Shown here: positions 6,279 through 10,301 of the stretch, piece after piece
Layout: each line of letters begins with the position of its first letter
Numbering within the stretch: the first letter of the stretch is position 1
Source of the DNA: Paracoccaceae bacterium
GTDB taxonomy: Bacteria; Pseudomonadota; Alphaproteobacteria; Rhodobacterales; Rhodobacteraceae
Direction of reading: 5' to 3'
Length of the DNA stretch: 10,301 nt
NCBI GenBank assembly: GCA_026982275.1
Contig: JALSHK010000441.1
Span: forward strand, 1 to 10,301
Program-made: the position numbers and the translations under genes
The notes under the pieces: generated by a model
Told to the model about the DNA's origin: nothing
The model's database searches: none
The model's input: the letters and a program-made list of their open reading frames with translations, nothing else

Positions 6279-7031
6279 ATGAGTGCAACGGAATCCAGAA
6301 ATACCATTGACGCAGACGAGGTGGCGAAATTCGAGGCCATGGCCACTGAATGGTGGGATCCGACCGGTAAATTCAAACCGCTGCACATGCTGAATCCGAC
6401 GCGGCTGGAATATATCGTGGATCAGATCACCGCCGAATTTGGCCGTGATTCCAAAAGCCTGAAGCCGTTTGAAGGGCTGCGCTTGCTGGATATCGGCTGT
6501 GGCGGCGGGCTTTTGAGCGAGCCGATGGCGCGGCTCGGGGCCGATGTGGTCGGGGCGGATGCGGCGGCGGGCAATATCCCCGTGGCGCAAATCCATGCCC
6601 GTCAATCAGGGCTGGAAATCGATTATCGCAATACCATGGCCGAAGCGCTGGTGGACGAGGGCGAGCAATTCGACGTGATCCTGAATATGGAGGTGATCGA
6701 GCATGTGGCTGATCCGCAGGCGTTTATGCAGGCCTGCCAAGCCTTGCTCAAGCCCGGCGGGCTGATGATTTGCTCCACCATAAACCGCAATCCGAAAAGC
6801 TATCTGGTGGCGATTATCGGCGCCGAGCGAGTGATGCGCTGGCTGCCTGTAGGCACCCATGAATGGCATAAATTCATCACACCGGACGAGCTTTTTGCCC
6901 TGATCGAAAAGGCCGGGCTGGAGCCGGTGGACCGCAAGGGCTTTGCCTTTAATCCGCTACTCTGGAGCTGGTCGATTTCCGAGCGGGATCTTTCGGTGAA
7001 TTATGTGACCAGCAGCGTCAAGCCGCGCTAG
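6279..7031 (+). CDS. ubiG: Ubiquinone biosynthesis O-methyltransferase
   Basis: This SAM-dependent enzyme performs both O-methylations in ubiquinone synthesis at the membrane face. The 250-residue length fits the family. The N-terminus has the UbiG-specific stretch EVAKFEAMATEWWDPTGKFK (14-33) followed by PLHMLNPTRLEYI. SAM motif I is LLDIGCGGGLLSEPMARLG (69-87), with GADAA closing the pocket; MEVIEHV (137-143) and LLKPGG (157-162) are the later methyltransferase motifs. GTHEWHKFITPDEL (192-205) is also characteristic of UbiG. ATG 6279 agrees with known N-termini, although the ribosome site (GAGAAG just upstream) is close and weak. It stands alone on the plus strand, divergent from pip, with tnaA 233 bp downstream. 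It implies a respiring, ubiquinone-using bacterium. Confidence 0.97.
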   Translation: MSATESRNTIDADEVAKFEAMATEWWDPTGKFKPLHMLNPTRLEYIVDQITAEFGRDSKSLKPFEGLRLLDIGCGGGLLSEPMARLGADVVGADAAAGNIPVAQIHARQSGLEIDYRNTMAEALVDEGEQFDVILNMEVIEHVADPQAFMQACQALLKPGGLMICSTINRNPKSYLVAIIGAERVMRWLPVGTHEWHKFITPDELFALIEKAGLEPVDRKGFAFNPLLWSWSISERDLSVNYVTSSVKPR

Positions 7032-7140
7032 CCAAGGCCAGCCCTTCAATTACGGCGGTAAAGGCCGAGGCTTGATGCGGGATGCCGGCAGGAAAAGCCG
7101 CCGCATCGGGGCCTTGACGCGCGGCGCGCAAAATGGCTAT
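7018..7140 (-). pseudogene. Possible minus-strand gene remnant downstream of ubiG (uncertain)
   Basis: On the minus strand, 40 codons after an in-frame TAA (7141-7143) read like a real protein C-terminus, including FPAGIPHQASAFTAVIEGLA, and end in TGA (7018-7020) inside the ubiG 3' end. There is no ATG, and codon use resembles the neighbouring genes. It could be the leftover 3' end of a lost gene, or chance in GC-rich DNA. I do not recognise the family. Confidence 0.15.
7074..7107 (+). other. Imperfect hairpin between ubiG and tnaA
   Basis: GATGCGG (7074-7080) pairs with CCGCATC (7101-7107), and inside it CGGC (7086-7089) pairs with GCCG (7097-7100), with a 5-nt bulge on one side. No T-tract follows, so it is not a standard terminator. 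It may still help to end ubiG transcripts or stabilise their 3' end. Confidence 0.3.
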
Positions 7141-7143
7141 TTA
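7114..7143 (+). promoter_or_regulatory. Candidate promoter for tnaA
   Basis: TTGACG (7114-7119, 5/6 match to the -35 consensus) is followed after 18 bp by TATTTA (7138-7143), a weak -10. Transcription would start near 7150 and leave a leader of about 115 nt before the tnaA ATG. The -35 is good but the -10 is poor. Confidence 0.4.
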
Positions 7144-7264
7144 AGTGTGCAACCTAATGGGCGCTGAGCGCGGCTCGCTTAATGCGGCAACCGCGGCGCT
7201 GGCCCCGTTTGTGTTATTGGTTGTCACATGGCGTCGGGGCCTGTCCAAAACTGGAGAAGCCCTG

Positions 7265-8629
7265 ATGAAAACCATCATCGAACCCTTTCGTATCAAATCT
7301 GTCGAACCGATCCGCATCACCACCCGGCCAGAGCGCGAAGCCAAATTGCGCGCGGCGCATTATAATCTTTTTGGCCTGAAATCGGATGATGTGCTGATTG
7401 ACCTGCTGACCGATAGCGGCACCGGCGCCATGAGCGCTGCGCAATGGGCCGCGATTATGCGCGGCGATGAAAGCTATGCCGGATCGCCCTCCTTTGATCG
7501 CTTCGAGGCGGCGGTGCAGAATCTGATGCCCTTCAAGCATATCATCCCCACCCATCAAGGCCGCGCCGCCGAGGCGATCCTTTTCAGCCTTTTGGGCGGT
7601 GTGGGCAAAAACATCCCCTCCAACACCCATTTTGATACCACGCGCGGCAATATCGAAGGCAGTGGCGCGCTGGCTTTTGATCTGGTGATCGAGGCGGGCA
7701 AGGACAGCCAGTCCCTGCATCCGTTCAAGGGCAATATGGACCTTGAAAAGCTGGAGGCCTTTCTGATCGAGCATGGCGATAGCGTTCCCTGCGTTATGCA
7801 TACCCTCACCAATAATGCCGGCGGCGGACAGCCCGTGAGCTTGGAAAATATCCGCGCCGTGGCGGCGCTGGCCAAAGCCCATGGCCGGCCCTTTATCATC
7901 GATGGTTGCCGCTTTGCCGAAAACGCATGGTTTATCAAGCAGCGCGAGCCGGGGCAGGGCGGGCGCTCGATCCCCGAGATCGTGCGCGATTGCTTTTCTG
8001 TGGCCGATGGCATGACGATGTCGGCCAAAAAGGACGCTTTTGGAAATATCGGCGGCTGGCTGGCGCTGAATGATGATGATCTGGCCGATGATGCCCGCGT
8101 GCGCCTCATTCAAACCGAAGGCTTTGTGACTTATGGCGGGCTGGCAGGGCGCGATCTGGAAGCGATCGCGCAAGGGCTGGCCGAAATCGTGGACGAGGAT
8201 TACCTGCGCTACCGCATCGGCACCAACCAGTATATCATTGACCGGCTGGACGCGATGGGCGTGCCGGTGGTGAAACCCGCTGGCGGCCATGCGGTGTTTA
8301 TCGATGCCAAAGCGTGGTTGCCCCATATTGATCCGCTGGAATATCCGGCGCAGGCACTGGCCAACCGGCTCTATGAAATCGGGGGTATTCGCGGCGTGGA
8401 GATCGGCTCGCTGATGTTTGGCCGCCAGCCCGATGGCTCTGAAAAGCCCGCTGCGATGGAGCTGGTGCGCCTTGCCATTCCCCGGCGCACCTATACCCAA
8501 TCCCACGCCGATTATATGATTGAGGCCTTCGAGCAGCTAAAAGCCGAAAAAGACAGCCTGAAGGGCCTGAAAGTGGTGAAAGAACCGCGCATGATGCGGC
8601 ACTTCACCTGCCGGCTTTGCCCGCTCTAG
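7265..8629 (+). CDS. tnaA: Tryptophanase (tryptophan indole-lyase), PLP-dependent
   Basis: This cytoplasmic enzyme splits L-tryptophan into indole, pyruvate and ammonia. The 454-residue protein aligns from end to end with the tryptophanase/tyrosine phenol-lyase family: EPFRIKSVEP, IDLLTDSGTGAMS, IPTHQGRAAE, GGQPVSLENIRA, FAENAWFIKQRE, and MSAKKDAFGNIGG with the PLP lysine at about 256. Positions that separate the two enzymes favour tryptophanase: Asp124 in FDTTRG (Thr in the lyase for tyrosine), Ile380 in GVEIGS where that enzyme has its substrate-binding Arg381, and His446 in MRHFT where it has Phe448. The frame is open from GTG 7145, but ATG 7265 has GGAGAAG six bases upstream and matches known N-termini. 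No tryptophan permease or clear tnaC-like leader is next to it. Its 3' end overlaps the opposing anti-sigma gene by 4 bp. Confidence 0.93.
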   Translation: MKTIIEPFRIKSVEPIRITTRPEREAKLRAAHYNLFGLKSDDVLIDLLTDSGTGAMSAAQWAAIMRGDESYAGSPSFDRFEAAVQNLMPFKHIIPTHQGRAAEAILFSLLGGVGKNIPSNTHFDTTRGNIEGSGALAFDLVIEAGKDSQSLHPFKGNMDLEKLEAFLIEHGDSVPCVMHTLTNNAGGGQPVSLENIRAVAALAKAHGRPFIIDGCRFAENAWFIKQREPGQGGRSIPEIVRDCFSVADGMTMSAKKDAFGNIGGWLALNDDDLADDARVRLIQTEGFVTYGGLAGRDLEAIAQGLAEIVDEDYLRYRIGTNQYIIDRLDAMGVPVVKPAGGHAVFIDAKAWLPHIDPLEYPAQALANRLYEIGGIRGVEIGSLMFGRQPDGSEKPAAMELVRLAIPRRTYTQSHADYMIEAFEQLKAEKDSLKGLKVVKEPRMMRHFTCRLCPL

Positions 8630-9339
8630 AGCAGCTGGCGCAAATAGCGGGCGGCGTTCGATATCAGCTCCGGATTCTGCCCGCCGATCACCATAAAGCC
8701 GTGCGCCGGCCCCTGCCAAAGCGCGGAGTCCATGCCCAGCAGGCGGACAAATCCGGTTTCGGATACGGTCCCGTCAGCACCATTCAGAATACAAAATGCA
8801 ACAGGGGTGCCATCTTCAGAGGCATAAACGATCTGGATCAGGCTGCGGCCCTCATAGCCCAGCACCTGCGCGCGAAGCAGGGTAAGCCCCGGCACATTTG
8901 ACAGCCCGGCATAGCCCAGCTCTATGCCCAACAGGCCCTCTGCGCGCGCTAGCTCCTGTTTTATCCGCACAGGATCCGGCGAAATCACCGCCACCGTTTC
9001 CGGCACATAGAGCGCCTGATAATGGGCCACCTCCATTTGCCATGCTTCAACATCGGGCTTCGCAAATTGTGAATATCCTATGCCAAGCGCCAGCAAAACC
9101 ACAGCCGCCGCCGCGCCTGCCCAAGCCCATGGGCGCTTCGCAGGCGGTGCGGTATATGCAGGCGCTTGGGCCAGCAAAGGAGAAAAGGCCGCCCGCACCG
9201 CTAGAATATCAACCTCCATCGCTGCCACACGGCGAGCGAATTCCGGGCTGGAGGCGCGCAGCTTTTCAAATTCCGCTATCCGTTCAGCCTCAAGCTCCGC
9301 ATCCAGATAGGCGGCTATGTCTTCATCCGAGAACATCAT
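8626..9339 (-). CDS. Single-pass membrane anti-sigma factor, partner of the adjacent ECF sigma factor
   Basis: This 237-residue protein should hold the neighbouring ECF sigma factor inactive at the inner membrane. The N-terminal region (SDEDIAAYLDAELEAERIAEFE, here spanning 4-25) and the following charged helices to about residue 52 are typical of the cytoplasmic anti-sigma domain. One membrane segment covers about 72-92, after a Pro/Ala/Lys linker. The outer domain (93-237) ends in a pattern seen in many putative transmembrane anti-sigma factors (YASEDGTPVAFCIL, then HGFMVIGGQNPELI). There is no HxxxCxxC zinc motif; Cys183 is the only cysteine, so it is not a ChrR/RsrA-type zinc protein. ATG 9339 overlaps the sigma stop as ATGA, meaning coupled translation; a second ATG follows at 9336. 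The signal it senses is unknown. Confidence 0.85.
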   Translation of the reverse strand: MMFSDEDIAAYLDAELEAERIAEFEKLRASSPEFARRVAAMEVDILAVRAAFSPLLAQAPAYTAPPAKRPWAWAGAAAAVVLLALGIGYSQFAKPDVEAWQMEVAHYQALYVPETVAVISPDPVRIKQELARAEGLLGIELGYAGLSNVPGLTLLRAQVLGYEGRSLIQIVYASEDGTPVAFCILNGADGTVSETGFVRLLGMDSALWQGPAHGFMVIGGQNPELISNAARYLRQLL

Positions 9340-9875
9340 TTTTCTGTTGCCTTCATGGGAGCCAAAGCTTTTCGCGCTGCCGCAAGCCTACTCATAATTG
9401 TGCCGACAGGAATGCCGAGAATTGCCGCAGCTTCCTTATAAGAGAATCCCTCGACATATACCAATAGCACCGTTTCACGTTGCGCATCCGGCAGCGCCAT
9501 CACCTGGGTTAACACCTGAGAAGCAAAAATGTTCGTTTCGCTCCCGTCTTGCTCGATCAGAGGGGTGGTTTCGTCTACGGGTATACAGCCGTTTCCGCTG
9601 CGCAGTTTGCGGCTCCGGATCTCGTTCAGCCATAGATTTCGACAAATCGTGAATACCCAGCGGTCCAGATGGGTGCCTCGCTTGAAGCGGGCGGTGTTTT
9701 GCAAAGCCTTCAGGCAGGTCATCTGGGCCAGATCTTCGGCATCATGCCTGTTTCTTGAAATCCCATAGGCAAAGCGCCAGAGCCGCGGCCAAAGCGCTTC
9801 CAGCCCGGACCGGATTTCTTTTTCCTTACGATCGAATATTATTCTATCCTTAGGTGTTGATCTCTCTGACGGCAA
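9336..9875 (-). CDS. ECF-type RNA polymerase sigma factor (start codon uncertain)
   Basis: This protein of up to 179 residues should direct RNA polymerase to a stress regulon. Sigma region 2 spans about 26-92, with LWRFAYGISRNRHDAEDLAQ and DRWVFTICRNLWLNEIRSRK. Region 4 spans about 124-172, with LPDAQRETVLLVYVEGFSYK and the helix-turn-helix up to TIMSRLAAARKAL. Regions 1.1, 1.2 and 3 are absent, as in ECF factors. There is no ATG before Met52. An in-frame stop lies at 9891-9893, and the only conventional start is TTG 9875, whose ribosome site is poor. AAGGA at about 9847-9851 is well spaced from an ATT at 9839, so a rare start giving about 167 residues is possible. The anti-sigma gene follows with an ATGA overlap. 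The exact ECF group cannot be told from the sequence alone. Confidence 0.9.
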   Translation of the reverse strand: MPSERSTPKDRIIFDRKEKEIRSGLEALWPRLWRFAYGISRNRHDAEDLAQMTCLKALQNTARFKRGTHLDRWVFTICRNLWLNEIRSRKLRSGNGCIPVDETTPLIEQDGSETNIFASQVLTQVMALPDAQRETVLLVYVEGFSYKEAAAILGIPVGTIMSRLAAARKALAPMKATEK

Positions 9876-9887
9876 AACAATTGCCGT
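9869..9887. promoter_or_regulatory. Perfect inverted repeat in the sigma/yceI divergent promoter region
   Basis: ACGGCAA-AACAA-TTGCCGT is a perfect 7-5-7 inverted repeat, 22 bp before the yceI-family start codon and overlapping the TTG that is the only conventional start of the sigma gene. It may be an operator shared by both divergent genes, or a hairpin in the leader of the plus-strand transcript. No known regulator can be named from the sequence, and I could not assign a convincing ECF-type promoter around it. Confidence 0.5.
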
Positions 9888-9908
9888 AACCTAACAGGGA
9901 GAACGCCA

Positions 9909-10301
9909 ATGAACAATCTGAAAACCCTTATCGCCGGAGCGGGCTTTGCGCTGCTGGCCAATGCCGGCTTGGCCCAGACATGGGTCGTGGACCCGAGCGC
10001 CTCTGCGGTTTCTTTTGGCTCGGTCAAAAAAGGCAGCATCGGGGAAGCCCACAGCTTTACCGCCGTATCGGGTCAGGTAGGGCAGGATGGCAGGGCCACA
10101 ATCACGGTATCTCTTGGCAGCGTGGAAACCAATATCGATATCCGCAACGAGCGCATGATCGAGCATGTATTCAATAATATGGAGATCGCCAGCGTCACCG
10201 GAGAGGTCGATATGGACGCGGTTCAAGCTCTGGCCATTGGCGAAATGGCCCCGGTTTATGTGGATGCCACCTTGCATATGATGGGGGAAAGTGTTGGCTT
10301 T
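9909..10301 (+). CDS. Secreted YceI-family protein, N-terminal part (runs off right edge)
   Basis: The frame from ATG 9909 stays open for 131 codons to the window edge. AGGGAGA (9896-9902) is a good ribosome site six bases upstream. A signal peptide (MNNLKTLIAGAGFALLANA) ends at about LAQ-TW, residues 22-24. The mature part starts TWVVDPSASAVSFGSVKKG, the usual YceI opening, and continues with FTAVSGQVG and SVETNIDIRNERMIEHVF, matching the family's SxxTxxxxRDxHL segment with changes (Asn-Glu in place of Asp-x-His). YceI proteins are periplasmic lipocalin-like beta barrels that bind polyisoprenoids. It is divergent from the ECF sigma gene with a 33-bp gap, so it is a plausible target of that sigma factor. 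Roughly 60 residues are missing on the right. Confidence 0.85.
   Translation, partial: MNNLKTLIAGAGFALLANAGLAQTWVVDPSASAVSFGSVKKGSIGEAHSFTAVSGQVGQDGRATITVSLGSVETNIDIRNERMIEHVFNNMEIASVTGEVDMDAVQALAIGEMAPVYVDATLHMMGESVGF

Noticed and set aside
7214..8506. 430-codon minus-strand open frame
   Set aside because: Antisense shadow of tnaA; composition is His/Gln/Arg-rich and no family is recognisable.
7265..8629. Tyrosine phenol-lyase as the identity of the tnaA-like gene
   Set aside because: The family is the same, but Asp124, Ile380 and His446 match tryptophanase, and the Arg required for tyrosine phenol-lyase specificity is absent.
9858..9890. ECF-type promoters (TGATCT or GGTTAC with CGTAA/CGTCA) for the divergent genes
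   Set aside because: Partial matches exist on both strands but the spacings are off by several bases, so none can be supported.
1..10301. tRNA genes, CRISPR arrays, insertion sequences or phage attachment sites
   Set aside because: I saw no cloverleaf-like sequence, no regularly spaced repeats, no transposase or integrase frame and no long terminal repeats.

Overview
The window looks like a chromosomal segment of an alphaproteobacterium, most likely of the Rhodobacterales/Roseobacter type. The coding regions have GC-rich third codon positions. The gene set fits: ubiquinone synthesis (UbiG), a flavocytochrome c / SoxEF-type sulfide dehydrogenase pair, and an ECF sigma factor with its anti-sigma factor. 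The taxon is inferred from how the proteins look, not from a search. I see no tRNA, rRNA, CRISPR array, transposase or phage gene. Most of the window reads as ordinary chromosome.

Layout. (1) 1-1342, minus: the first 447 residues of carB (carbamoyl phosphate synthase large subunit); the rest lies beyond the left edge. (2) 1343-1767: a 425-bp spacer with a possible carB promoter, a GC-rich block that may be a dispersed repeat, a small palindrome, and tandem hairpins ending in a terminator for the next operon. (3) 1768-3772, minus: a two-gene operon. A diheme cytochrome c (soxE/fccA type) is followed 28 bp later by a Tat-exported FAD protein (soxF/fccB type). Together they should oxidise sulfide in the periplasm. 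(4) 3773-4079: AT-rich spacer that must carry the operon's promoter, including a perfect palindrome TTCAAT-N5-ATTGAA. (5) 4080-6228, minus: proline iminopeptidase (pip) and a membrane-anchored serine hydrolase of the beta-lactamase/NylB-like family, overlapping by 8 bp. (6) 6279-7031, plus: ubiG, divergent from pip. (7) 7265-8629, plus: a tryptophan indole-lyase (tnaA) behind a long leader. (8) 8626-9875, minus: ECF sigma factor and membrane anti-sigma factor, joined by an ATGA overlap. The anti-sigma gene meets tnaA tail to tail in a shared CTAG. (9) 9909 to the right edge, plus: the start of a secreted YceI-family protein, divergent from the sigma gene across a spacer with a perfect 7-5-7 inverted repeat.

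The genes form four or five independent units rather than one system. The two most coherent are the sulfide-oxidising cytochrome/flavoprotein pair and the sigma/anti-sigma/YceI stress module. Two start codons in long open frames need correcting: the serine hydrolase (ATG at 5249) and tnaA (ATG at 7265). The sigma factor has no ATG start at all. I found no clear evidence of an undescribed multi-gene system; the most open questions concern regulatory DNA and one possible repeat.
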